Both the position numbers and the translations under genes were made by a program. Shown piece by piece: positions 18,195 through 26,146 of a stretch of DNA of 64,000 bases (position 1 is its first letter; every line of letters starts with the position of its first letter). This DNA comes from Commensalibacter melissae. GTDB taxonomy: Bacteria; Pseudomonadota; Alphaproteobacteria; Acetobacterales; Acetobacteraceae. The notes under the pieces are model-generated. The model did not search any database, was not told where the DNA came from, and saw only the letters and a list, made by a program, of their open reading frames with translations. The DNA is taken from NCBI RefSeq assembly GCF_003691365.1, contig NZ_CP033087.1, forward strand, positions 1,192,501 to 1,256,500, in the 5' to 3' direction.

Positions 18195-19967
18195 CTACCT
18201 ATCTTTTTTTGATTTAGAAATGGCTTGCTTTTCCTTGATTGCCATATGTTTTTGAATAACAAGCTGCTGAATTGCTGTTAACAGGTTGTTCCAACTATAA
18301 TAAATTACCAATCCAACAGGTTGCGTAGCCAGTACAACCGTAAAAATAACTGGCATCAATTGAAACATTTTTTTCTGGACAGGATCAATTACTGCAGGAT
18401 TCAATTTTTGCTGCAAGAACATTGTTGTCCCAAATAACAAAGGCCAGATACCGACATGCAACAAAGGTGAAATAGCAGAAGGATCAAAAGGAATAAGACC
18501 AAATAAATTCAGTATATTCGTTGGATCCGGGGCTGACAAATCATGAATCCAGCCAAAAAATGGCGCATGTCGCATTTCAATTGTGACGTACAAATCCTTA
18601 TACAAACACCAGAAAATCGGAATCTGAATTAACATCGGCAAACAACCACTGGCAGGATTTACCCCCTGCTCCTTGTACAATAGCATCATCTGCTGATTCA
18701 TCTGTGCCTGGTCGCCTTTATAGCGTTCACGAATTTCTTTCATTTTTGGCTGCAATTCTTTCATCTTGCCCATCGAATGAAATTGTTTTGAAGCCAAAGG
18801 ATAAAAAACAAGCTTTACAATCAAGGTAAATGTTAATAAAGCAAGACCGAAATTACCCCATAAACCATTTAACCAATCCAAAACGATAAAAATTGGATAG
18901 GTAAGAAATGAAAACCACCCGAAATCAACAGATTTCCAGAAATTGGGAATATGATATTCTTTTTCATAGCGATTAAGAAGGTGAAGTTCCTTCGCACCAG
19001 AAAATACATTTCCATCCGTTACGACAACTTCACCAGGTCCTACAGAAATTGGCTGTTGTGAAGTGAAACCAACCTGGTATGTCCCTTTTTGATTTTCTGA
19101 ATCTCCTGAATTATTCGCATGATCTTCTGGAACAAATCCATAATGAACTGTTACATTCTTATCCTGTTGTGGAACAATGGCATTTAACCAGTATTTATCA
19201 GTTATACCCGCCCAGCCCCCTTTACTGTTCTGACTCCAGGCAATATGATGTTCCCCTTTGGAATTTTCCCGCAGATATTTATAGGAATTTTGTTCCAGAC
19301 GATCATTTATAATTCCTAATGGCCCTTCATGCATTAAATAGCCACCGACCTCTTTTGGTGCATATCCACGATTAACACGTCCGTAAAAAACAAAATGAAC
19401 GGGTTGACTTGATTTATTTTTAACCTTTTGCTCAATATGAAAAAGATATTCCTTATCAAGTGAAATAATTTTCTGGAATTCAATTCCTGCACCATTATCC
19501 CAAGTCAGGGTTAAAGGGTGGCCAGGAGTTAATTTTTCTTCATCTGCCTTCCATACAGAAGTTGAATCAGGAAATTTAACAGACGTATTATCCGTATTAA
19601 ACCAACCTGTTTCAATATAATTGGGTTCTTTACTATCTGCCTTGTCAAGGACTCTAACCAATGGTGAATCAGCTTTAACCGTTTCATGATAGTTTTTTAA
19701 AACCAAATCATCGAAAACAGCACCCCGAAGATTGATTGATCCTTTTACAGCGTTTGCCTCAAAAGGAATTCTTATTTCAGGACCAGTCACTTTTGCTATT
19801 GTTTTAATTTCATGAGGAATATTGGACTGGGACTGTCCGGTTCCAGTTTGTTGAGTCACCTGTTTTTCATTTTCATGCACTGAAGACGTTTGAGGCGTAA
19901 AATATTCAAATGCAAAAAGAATTAAAACAGAAAGTAAAGTCGCCAGAAAAAAGCGCTTATTATCCAT
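18195..19967 (-). CDS. yidC: Membrane protein insertase YidC
   Basis: Inserts and folds inner-membrane proteins, alone or with SecYEG. The 590-residue protein has an N-terminal membrane anchor (about 5-21) and a periplasmic beta-sandwich (about 60-340). The conserved Oxa1 core follows (about 360-575) with FGLALLTFTLIVKLVFYPLASKQF and a cytoplasmic coiled hairpin KEQGVNPASGCLPMLIQIPIFWCLYK. The C-terminus is basic. It is in the rpmH-rnpA-yidD-yidC-engB run. Confidence 0.97.
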   Translation of the reverse strand: MDNKRFFLATLLSVLILFAFEYFTPQTSSVHENEKQVTQQTGTGQSQSNIPHEIKTIAKVTGPEIRIPFEANAVKGSINLRGAVFDDLVLKNYHETVKADSPLVRVLDKADSKEPNYIETGWFNTDNTSVKFPDSTSVWKADEEKLTPGHPLTLTWDNGAGIEFQKIISLDKEYLFHIEQKVKNKSSQPVHFVFYGRVNRGYAPKEVGGYLMHEGPLGIINDRLEQNSYKYLRENSKGEHHIAWSQNSKGGWAGITDKYWLNAIVPQQDKNVTVHYGFVPEDHANNSGDSENQKGTYQVGFTSQQPISVGPGEVVVTDGNVFSGAKELHLLNRYEKEYHIPNFWKSVDFGWFSFLTYPIFIVLDWLNGLWGNFGLALLTFTLIVKLVFYPLASKQFHSMGKMKELQPKMKEIRERYKGDQAQMNQQMMLLYKEQGVNPASGCLPMLIQIPIFWCLYKDLYVTIEMRHAPFFGWIHDLSAPDPTNILNLFGLIPFDPSAISPLLHVGIWPLLFGTTMFLQQKLNPAVIDPVQKKMFQLMPVIFTVVLATQPVGLVIYYSWNNLLTAIQQLVIQKHMAIKEKQAISKSKKDR

Positions 19968-19993
19968 TCAAAGCCAGCCAATCATTCTTTGTT

Positions 19994-20227
19994 TTAAAAA
20001 CTAATAACTTGTTTTTTTGGAGGAACAGGGTCATTTCCACCCGCATTCCAAGGGTTACATCGCAAAATGCGCCATCCACCAAATAAAATGCCCTTTACAA
20101 CACCATGTTGTTCTATAGCTATCTTCATATATTCACTACAACTTGGATTAAAACGACAATTATGTCCCAAAAATGGGCTTATACATAACCGATAAAAATC
20201 AATTGAATGAATAAGCAATTTTTTCAT
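19994..20227 (-). CDS. yidD: Membrane protein insertion efficiency factor YidD
   Basis: A small 77-residue protein with the YidD signature: [38 protein letters not shown], then [20 protein letters not shown], including the conserved cysteines. It assists YidC-dependent insertion. Its ATG directly abuts the rnpA stop, and yidC follows after 26 bp. Confidence 0.95.
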   Translation of the reverse strand: MKKLLIHSIDFYRLCISPFLGHNCRFNPSCSEYMKIAIEQHGVVKGILFGGWRILRCNPWNAGGNDPVPPKKQVISF

Positions 20228-20632
20228 TTACGCATCAAATTTCATGCCAGCTTTCTTTAAAGCCTGGTAAAAATCGTGAACGATATGGGGATAAGGTTTT
20301 GAAAAAGTTTTGTTACGTCCTATTAGAACCAAATCAACTCCACATAGACATATTTCTTTTCCAGCTTGATAAATCACGGCTCGTAACCGGCGTTTTATAC
20401 GATTTCGTACAACCGCGTTTCCTACTTTTTTTGTTACGGTAAACCCTACCCTTCCCGGTTGATTATCATGCCTGTTCAAGAATTGTAATACCAAACTGGA
20501 TGTAGGGATTTTTTGCCCTTGAGCAGCCACTTTCAAAAAGTGCACTCTTTTTTTCAAGTGTAAAAGCTTAAAATCGGATTGAATTGACTGAATCCTTTGT
20601 AACCTTATCTTTCTAAAAAGTCGTTCTGACAA
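20228..20632 (-). CDS. rnpA: Ribonuclease P protein component
   Basis: Protein subunit that helps RNase P RNA mature tRNA 5' ends. The RNR signature GNAVVRNRIKRRLRAVI is present, with the central-cleft FTVTKK. The start is TTG at 20632, 8 bp after the rpmH stop, giving 134 residues. No ATG exists near the N-terminus. Alignment to the family core (LKKRVHFLKVAAQGQK) suggests a shorter product from an internal TTG is also possible. It is cotranscribed with rpmH. Confidence 0.93.
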   Translation of the reverse strand: MSERLFRKIRLQRIQSIQSDFKLLHLKKRVHFLKVAAQGQKIPTSSLVLQFLNRHDNQPGRVGFTVTKKVGNAVVRNRIKRRLRAVIYQAGKEICLCGVDLVLIGRNKTFSKPYPHIVHDFYQALKKAGMKFDA

Positions 20633-20640
20633 AGCAGATC

Positions 20641-20775
20641 TTACGCAGAAAGACGTTTACGACCTTTGGCCCTACGACTTGAAATAACCTTACGACCGCC
20701 AACAGTAGCCATACGTGCACGAAAACCGTGGCGGTGTTTACGAACAATTTTGGAAGGTTGATAGGTACGCTTCAC
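20641..20775 (-). CDS. rpmH: 50S ribosomal protein L34
   Basis: A 44-residue, very basic ribosomal protein. The translation [20 protein letters not shown], then [11 protein letters not shown] and a C-terminal KGRKRLSA, is an unmistakable L34. The start codon is GTG at 20775 with AAGGAG 8 nt upstream. It heads rpmH-rnpA-yidD-yidC-engB-argB on the minus strand, the standard cluster. Confidence 0.97.
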   Translation of the reverse strand: MKRTYQPSKIVRKHRHGFRARMATVGGRKVISSRRAKGRKRLSA

Positions 20776-20862
20776 GAAATTTCTCCTTAAAAATATTGCA
20801 AATTGTATTTATTCCAGAATAAGCCATTAAAGGTCAACAGAATAATAACTCTTAAAAAGCTG

Positions 20863-20891
20863 TTTATAATCTGATTATGGGAAATCGTCAA
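20863..20891 (-). promoter_or_regulatory. Sigma-70 promoter for rpmH-rnpA
   Basis: On the minus strand TTGACG (20891-20886) and TATAAA (20868-20863) are spaced by 17 bp, close to the housekeeping consensus. They lie about 90 bp upstream of the rpmH GTG. A second TTGACC nearer the gene lacks an equally good -10. Confidence 0.6.
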
Positions 20892-20963
20892 TCAAACTCA
20901 ATAGCCATAAAATGTTTTTTATGATAATTTAAGAGAATTACTCAATATATATAATGCTTGAAA

Positions 20964-21377
20964 ATGACATTTCATAAAAATCAATTCTATTTATGCAAAA
21001 ATTTATTAAATTATGTTGTCTATTTGCTTGAAGGCGTTTTTGTTTATTTAATTTTAATGTTACTCTATAAATACAATTTAGATATAAAGCTGATTTTGCT
21101 ATCTGGTTGCCTGATTTTTTGTGCAACTCTTTTTCTAATGAATTTCTTGTTTCAATCGCAAATATATAAAGTTAAAAACAATCATTATCGACAACTTTCA
21201 CTTTTAAGACATGATGTTAAGGGCTTGTTATCACCAGCCTTATTACAGGCCGATCGCATCATCCTCAATAAGTCTGCTGATAAAAAAATTATTCAATCAG
21301 CAGAATCAATCGCCAGTTCTATTGAAAAAACTTCTGATTATCTAAATTCCACAAAAAAGATTGATAATTTATTCTAA
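20964..21377 (+). CDS. Small membrane protein with orphan histidine-kinase-like H-box
   Basis: About 137 residues from the ATG at 20964 (an in-frame TTG lies two codons earlier). Two hydrophobic segments (about 15-36 and 42-64) anchor it. A cytoplasmic helical part contains LLRHDVKGLLSPALLQADR, which looks like the phosphoacceptor H-box of the DHp domain. A second amphipathic helix (SAESIASSIEKTSDYLNST) follows. It ends there, with no ATP-binding domain. It could be a phosphotransfer or decoy partner, or a degenerate kinase remnant; I cannot decide. It is divergent from rpmH and overlaps gloA by 4 bp at its end. Confidence 0.6.
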   Translation: MTFHKNQFYLCKNLLNYVVYLLEGVFVYLILMLLYKYNLDIKLILLSGCLIFCATLFLMNFLFQSQIYKVKNNHYRQLSLLRHDVKGLLSPALLQADRIILNKSADKKIIQSAESIASSIEKTSDYLNSTKKIDNLF

Positions 21378-21763
21378 TCATTTTGAATGAGTTCAATTTT
21401 GTAACCGTCTGGATCCTCCACAAAAGCTATGAATGTTTTCCCAAATTTAACAGGTCCTGGTTCACGAGTAATTTTGCCACCCGATTGCCTAATTTTCTCA
21501 ACCAATTGGGTAACATCATCAACACCAAAAGCAAGATGACCAAATCCTGTTCCCACATTATAGGGCGTTTCACATCCCCAATTATAGGTCAGTTCGAGTT
21601 CTGCCCCACCTTTGTCATTACCTTGATAGGCCATATAAACCAATGTATACTTACCCTCTGGCACATCCTTACGACGCACTTCATGAAGCCCCAGCGTTTT
21701 ATAAAATGAAATGGACTTGTCAAGATCGAAAACCCGAAGCATTGTATGTAAAAACATTGACAT
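21374..21763 (-). CDS. gloA: Lactoylglutathione lyase (glyoxalase I)
   Basis: Converts the methylglyoxal-glutathione hemithioacetal to S-lactoylglutathione, detoxifying methylglyoxal. The 129-residue single VOC domain shows the four metal ligands: His in FLHTMLRVFDLDKSI, Glu in AELELTYNWG, His in GFGHLAFGV and Glu in VEDPDGYKIELIQ. It starts directly at the lpxI stop (AAGGA ribosome-binding site inside lpxI), so it is translationally linked to the lipid A genes. It occupies the place where lpxB is often found. Confidence 0.95.
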   Translation of the reverse strand: MSMFLHTMLRVFDLDKSISFYKTLGLHEVRRKDVPEGKYTLVYMAYQGNDKGGAELELTYNWGCETPYNVGTGFGHLAFGVDDVTQLVEKIRQSGGKITREPGPVKFGKTFIAFVEDPDGYKIELIQND

Positions 21764-22627
21764 TCAATTTTCCTTACGCAAATATTTTTGTTCAAATGTC
21801 ACAGGATTATAGCTTAACAGAAACAGGCCTTTTTGATTTGCAATTGCAACCATTTCGTCTTTGTGGATTAATAATGTTCCCTCTGCCTCGAAGGCGATAC
21901 CTCTTAATCCGGAATAATGGGCATTATATACCGTTTTTGGACCAATGGTTGGCATATCGGCTTTTCGTTCCTGATTCGGTTTGACCTGTTTGATCAAAAT
22001 GCCGCCCAAACCTGGTTGCTGACATTCTTTCGCCCGTTTTAACATGGCATCAGTTCCTTCCATGGCTTCTACAGCAATAACCAATTCATTTTGAACAATA
22101 CATGCCTGTCCAATATCAAGCTCTCCTATAACTTTATTAATTTTAATTCCTTTAGCAATATCCTGTAAAGCCAATTTATCTGGAATAACATCTCCTAAAA
22201 TTCCCTCATATACAGGCTGTAAAAATTCATGAGCTCCTCGTACTGTAAACCCTTCCTCATTTAGCACACGAACAAGGGAGGCAAGCAATCCATCATCTCC
22301 AGCAAAAAGGGCCTTACCTATTTTTCCTAATATTCTTACCCCTTCCGGGTCTGGACGAAGATCAAAAAATGATGGTCGTTTCACTGGTCCAATCAAGACA
22401 AGTTCTTTACAATTATTCTGGCGTAAAATATTTAGAATATGTCCTGCAGCGGCTAATCTTACATATTCATGTGGCCAAGAGCTGACAATATGAGGTTCTG
22501 CAAAATCCTTAAAAGCCACAATAAAAATAGAATATCCTTTTTTCTTTGCAGCTTCTGCAACCTTTCCTGGCAAAGGTCCTCCTCCTGCCAAGATACCTAA
22601 AACAGGCTGTTGTCGGTTTTTATCCAT
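21764..22627 (-). CDS. lpxI: UDP-2,3-diacylglucosamine diphosphatase LpxI
   Basis: Hydrolyses UDP-2,3-diacylglucosamine to lipid X in lipid A synthesis, the alphaproteobacterial alternative to LpxH. The 287-residue DUF1009 protein has the N-terminal GILAGGGPLPGKVAEAAKKKG, the central ILRQNNCKELVLIGPVKRP and the C-terminal MPTIGPKTVYNAHYSGLRGIAFEAEGTLL. It follows lpxA by 7 bp on the same strand. Confidence 0.96.
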   Translation of the reverse strand: MDKNRQQPVLGILAGGGPLPGKVAEAAKKKGYSIFIVAFKDFAEPHIVSSWPHEYVRLAAAGHILNILRQNNCKELVLIGPVKRPSFFDLRPDPEGVRILGKIGKALFAGDDGLLASLVRVLNEEGFTVRGAHEFLQPVYEGILGDVIPDKLALQDIAKGIKINKVIGELDIGQACIVQNELVIAVEAMEGTDAMLKRAKECQQPGLGGILIKQVKPNQERKADMPTIGPKTVYNAHYSGLRGIAFEAEGTLLIHKDEMVAIANQKGLFLLSYNPVTFEQKYLRKEN

Positions 22628-22634
22628 CTAATAT

Positions 22635-23510
22635 TTAATCATCATTTTCAGAAGAGGAAATCATGCGTCCAACTTTAACCAATCCACGTCGGCTCGGATT
22701 CTGAATAAAATCCAGTATTTCCTTTACACGCTCAATATGTCCATATTTTTCGTGCACTAATTTCAACCGTTCATCAAAAACCATTTCTTGTTCATTTTCT
22801 TTCGGGAAAAGAATTCGATAAACGCCTCTTAAAGCATGCAACTCCTGATTTTTAACCCCATTTCGTTTCAGCCAAATCCAATGCATTCCCACCAAACGGG
22901 CCCGATTACCTATTACACTACCATAGGGTATGACATCAGATTCAACTCCTGTTACACCCCCTACCAAGGCCCCTCTACCAATTCTTACGAATTGATGAAT
23001 AGCTGCACATCCCATAATTCGTGCATCATCATCTATGTGAACATGCCCCCCTAGAACAACATTGTTCACAATGATCACTCTATCTCCTAAATAGCAATCA
23101 TGTGCAATATGAGAGTTAACCATTATCAGACAATCGGAACCTACGCGGGTCACCCCATTTCCGATAGCTGTTCCGCGATGAATTGTCACTTGTTCCCGAA
23201 CAATGGTACGGGCACCAATAATACAGCTTGTCAACTCACCTTTATATTTCAAATCTTGCGGGGCCAGACCAATTGTAGAGAATGGATAATAGACTGAATC
23301 TTTTCCCAAAACAGTTTTTCCCTCGACAATGACATTTGCTATAAGTTTTGCACCATCTTCAACAACAACATCATCACCAACAATACACCATGGACCAATA
23401 TGTATTCCCTGTCCCAACTTAGCTTTTTCAGACACAATTGCCAATGGATGGATATAACAATCACGAGAGGAACGATTTATTTGTATATTTTTTGTCAGAG
23501 TTTCCTCCAT
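22635..23510 (-). CDS. lpxA: UDP-N-acetylglucosamine acyltransferase LpxA
   Basis: First lipid A step: O-acylation of UDP-GlcNAc from acyl-ACP. The 291-residue protein has a left-handed beta-helix of hexapeptide repeats (about 18-200) with the catalytic His in NSHIAHDCYLGD and the segment VTIHRGTA. A helical C-terminus has the family segment LVGMHWIWLKRNGV. The N-terminus is about 15 residues longer than in E. coli. It lies in lpxD-fabZ-lpxA-lpxI. Confidence 0.96.
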   Translation of the reverse strand: MEETLTKNIQINRSSRDCYIHPLAIVSEKAKLGQGIHIGPWCIVGDDVVVEDGAKLIANVIVEGKTVLGKDSVYYPFSTIGLAPQDLKYKGELTSCIIGARTIVREQVTIHRGTAIGNGVTRVGSDCLIMVNSHIAHDCYLGDRVIIVNNVVLGGHVHIDDDARIMGCAAIHQFVRIGRGALVGGVTGVESDVIPYGSVIGNRARLVGMHWIWLKRNGVKNQELHALRGVYRILFPKENEQEMVFDERLKLVHEKYGHIERVKEILDFIQNPSRRGLVKVGRMISSSENDD

Positions 23511-23595
23511 CCCCTTAAAAAACTTTAAAACAACTCAATACTTATAATTATGATAAAATTAAGTTTATATTTTAAATATTTCCATAAATGAATTT

Positions 23596-24093
23596 TTAGC
23601 CAACAATCATGGCACTGAAAATTGCCTCAGCCACTGAAACTCCATTAACTTTTGCTATACCGCGAAATTTCCAGACATTTGCACGGTTACGTTCTTTTTC
23701 CACATGAATATGCAATTGATCCCCTGGAACAACCGGCTTTCTGAATTTCGCGCTATCCACAGTCATAAAATATACAAGTTTACCTTCGAATTCACTTCCG
23801 AGTGTTTTTACAACCAAAACCGCTGCCGTCTGAGCCATAGCTTCAATTATTAAAACACCAGGCATAACAGGATGTCCCGGAAAATGCCCAATAAAAAACT
23901 GATCATTTACCGTAACATTCTTAATTCCTGTTGCAGAGCTTCCCAATTTTACATCGACTACACGATCAATAAGTAAAAATGGATATCGATGCGGAATAGC
24001 CTTCATTATTCCCTCGATATCAATAACAAGTATATCGATTTCACTATTTATTGTATCTGATTGAACTGTAGAATTTTCTAGATTTTTATTCAC
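23596..24093 (-). CDS. fabZ: 3-hydroxyacyl-ACP dehydratase FabZ
   Basis: Dehydrates 3-hydroxyacyl-ACP in fatty acid elongation and competes with LpxA/LpxD for the same acyl-ACP pool, which explains its place between lpxD and lpxA. The 165-residue hot-dog fold shows [12 protein letters not shown] and the active-site helix [20 protein letters not shown] (His, Glu). An acidic N-terminal extension of about 25 residues precedes the core. Confidence 0.96.
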   Translation of the reverse strand: MNKNLENSTVQSDTINSEIDILVIDIEGIMKAIPHRYPFLLIDRVVDVKLGSSATGIKNVTVNDQFFIGHFPGHPVMPGVLIIEAMAQTAAVLVVKTLGSEFEGKLVYFMTVDSAKFRKPVVPGDQLHIHVEKERNRANVWKFRGIAKVNGVSVAEAIFSAMIVG

Positions 24094-24149
24094 GTTTTCA
24101 AACCATTATAAGAACGAAAAAATTAATTATTATTGCAAAACAAGAATGT

Positions 24150-25217
24150 TCATTCTTTTTCTTTTGAAGACGACTTAACAAGACGCCTTAAAAAAGCAAC
24201 ATTTCTGAAAAACTCTCGAAAAGGCATTGCCGGACTACCAATTACATCGGATTTAGCATCAATATCCGACATTACACCACATTGTGCACCTATTCGGGCA
24301 TGTTCCCCAATATGGATATGTCCAATCAAACCTGCCTGTGCAGCAATTGTAACGAAATCCTCCAATCGGGTCGAGCCGGATATTCCAGCCTGGGCTACCA
24401 CAATACAGCATTTTCCCATTTGGACATTATGTCCGATTTGAACTAGATTATCTATTCTCGATCCTTCACCAATAACCGTATCTCTTACCGATCCCCGATC
24501 AATTGTTGAGTTAGAACCAATTTCAACATCATCTTTCAGGATAACTTTACCTATTTGAGGTACACTTAAAAAACCATGTTCACTAATGGCAAAACCAAAT
24601 CCATCCTGTCCTATCCTAACTCCTGGATATAACGTAATTCTATTCCCCAGAATTGCACAGCTCAAAGAAACATGACTTCCAATTCGACAGTTTTCACCAA
24701 TTTCCACACCCTGTTCAATAACAGTATGAGACCCAATAATTGAACCCTTTCCAATTTTCACGTTTGCCTTTATCACTACAAATTCCTGGATTTCAACTTC
24801 ATCATCAATCTGGGCAGTTGAGTCAATACAGGCAGAAGAATGAATACCGACTTGAACCGAACTTTTAGGATAAAACAAAGATGCTATTCTCGCCCATTCC
24901 AAATACGGATTTTTTGTTACCAAAGCATGAGAATGATGGGGTATTTTATCTGCAAAAGCAGGTGAAACAATTATTAATCCGGCTTTTGTTTGAGATAGCA
25001 AGTCAATATATCGTTTATTATCAAGAAAACTAACCTCATTTTGCGTGGCTGATTGCAAAGGCGCAATTCCCATTAAATCAAAAGATTTATCTCGACCATT
25101 GTATGCTGGAACAAATTTGGCTTCAGAAGACCCAATAATCTGTTCCAGGGCAATAGGTGCAGACTTTTTAAAAAAACGAGAATCACCAGGACAATTGTTA
25201 ATCGTATTCAGATTCAC
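24150..25217 (-). CDS. lpxD: UDP-3-O-acylglucosamine N-acyltransferase LpxD
   Basis: N-acylates UDP-3-O-acyl-glucosamine, the third lipid A step. The 355-residue protein has an N-terminal uridine-binding domain (about 20-110) and hexapeptide-repeat beta-helix coils (about 115-310). The catalytic region is DNLVQIGHNVQMGKC, and SRLFRKN-like FREFFRNVAFLRRLVK lies near the C-terminus. It is followed by fabZ and lpxA and preceded by the OmpH/Skp gene. Confidence 0.96.
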   Translation of the reverse strand: MNLNTINNCPGDSRFFKKSAPIALEQIIGSSEAKFVPAYNGRDKSFDLMGIAPLQSATQNEVSFLDNKRYIDLLSQTKAGLIIVSPAFADKIPHHSHALVTKNPYLEWARIASLFYPKSSVQVGIHSSACIDSTAQIDDEVEIQEFVVIKANVKIGKGSIIGSHTVIEQGVEIGENCRIGSHVSLSCAILGNRITLYPGVRIGQDGFGFAISEHGFLSVPQIGKVILKDDVEIGSNSTIDRGSVRDTVIGEGSRIDNLVQIGHNVQMGKCCIVVAQAGISGSTRLEDFVTIAAQAGLIGHIHIGEHARIGAQCGVMSDIDAKSDVIGSPAMPFREFFRNVAFLRRLVKSSSKEKE

Positions 25218-25243
25218 TTTATAATAACACTTGATTTTATTAA

Positions 25244-26137
25244 TTATTTAGTTGTTTTCTTTGGTTCAACCGCTTTGGTCTGAGGTTTTTGAGGTTCAGG
25301 ATTCGCTGTTGTTGGCATTGTTCCACTTTTTGCCAATTCTTCAGGATCGACATTTGCCGCAGGTACAAAAACAGATGGTAGATTTTTATTAAGCTCTTTT
25401 AAAACATCATTTGTAATATCGAGCTCATTAACGCTTAATGCGACTTGCTCACGATGTAGTACCAAATTCATATTATGACTGGAAGCCACATTCTGAATAA
25501 TCTGAATCAATTCACGTTCAATCTGTCCAAAAGAAACTTGTGCCGCCTCTTGAATAATCCTGCTTCGATTGCGAAAATCCTTTTGTGCCTTTAAAACACG
25601 TGCCTGTAACTGACGTGCACGCGATTGAATTTGTTCAGAAGTCATTGTTCTAGCTTTTGCCTGAATTTGCTGCTGTTCCGAACGCCAAACTTTTTGTTCT
25701 TTTTGAACATCCTGTTGCAGATTGTCCCTACGAGCTTCCAATAATTTTGAGGCTTCAAGATAAGCGGTTGATTGACGCATAACATCCGGAACACTGATTA
25801 CCCCAATTACAGCCTGTGGTGGTGGGTTGGATTTTGCAATAGGAGCTGGTGTCGGAATTGGTGGTAATGGCAAAACAGGCTGATTTTGATTCTGCATGTC
25901 GGTTTCATCGGAATCATCCGTGTCAGGAACAGAAGCAACCGGTACAGCTTTACTAACATTAGCAGTGGAATGCTTTACTGTTTTTGGCGTATTAATAACA
26001 GGTTTTGTCTGGCTCCCTTTAGGAATGAACCATCCATTATTCTCGTCTGCGGCATGGACAGAATTATTAAATCCAGAAAATGAAGGAATAATCATTAACC
26101 CTGTCACTGCTAAAAAAAGCTTTAAATTTTTTGCCAT
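25244..26137 (-). CDS. OmpH/Skp family periplasmic chaperone
   Basis: A 297-residue secreted protein with a signal peptide ending near NSVHA. A Pro-rich, low-complexity stretch follows (about 35-110, with PVLPLPPIPTPAPIAKSNPPP). Next comes the Skp-like helical hairpin (about 112-240): IGVISVPDVMRQSTAYLEA, coiled-coil EARRDNLQQDVQKEQKVWRS and IIQNVASSHNMNLVLHREQV. A Lys/Pro tail ends it. Skp holds unfolded outer-membrane proteins on the way to BamA, encoded 9 bp upstream in the same unit. It is much longer than E. coli Skp owing to the Pro-rich arm and tail. Confidence 0.88.
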   Translation of the reverse strand: MAKNLKLFLAVTGLMIIPSFSGFNNSVHAADENNGWFIPKGSQTKPVINTPKTVKHSTANVSKAVPVASVPDTDDSDETDMQNQNQPVLPLPPIPTPAPIAKSNPPPQAVIGVISVPDVMRQSTAYLEASKLLEARRDNLQQDVQKEQKVWRSEQQQIQAKARTMTSEQIQSRARQLQARVLKAQKDFRNRSRIIQEAAQVSFGQIERELIQIIQNVASSHNMNLVLHREQVALSVNELDITNDVLKELNKNLPSVFVPAANVDPEELAKSGTMPTTANPEPQKPQTKAVEPKKTTK

Positions 26138-26146
26138 TATAAATCC

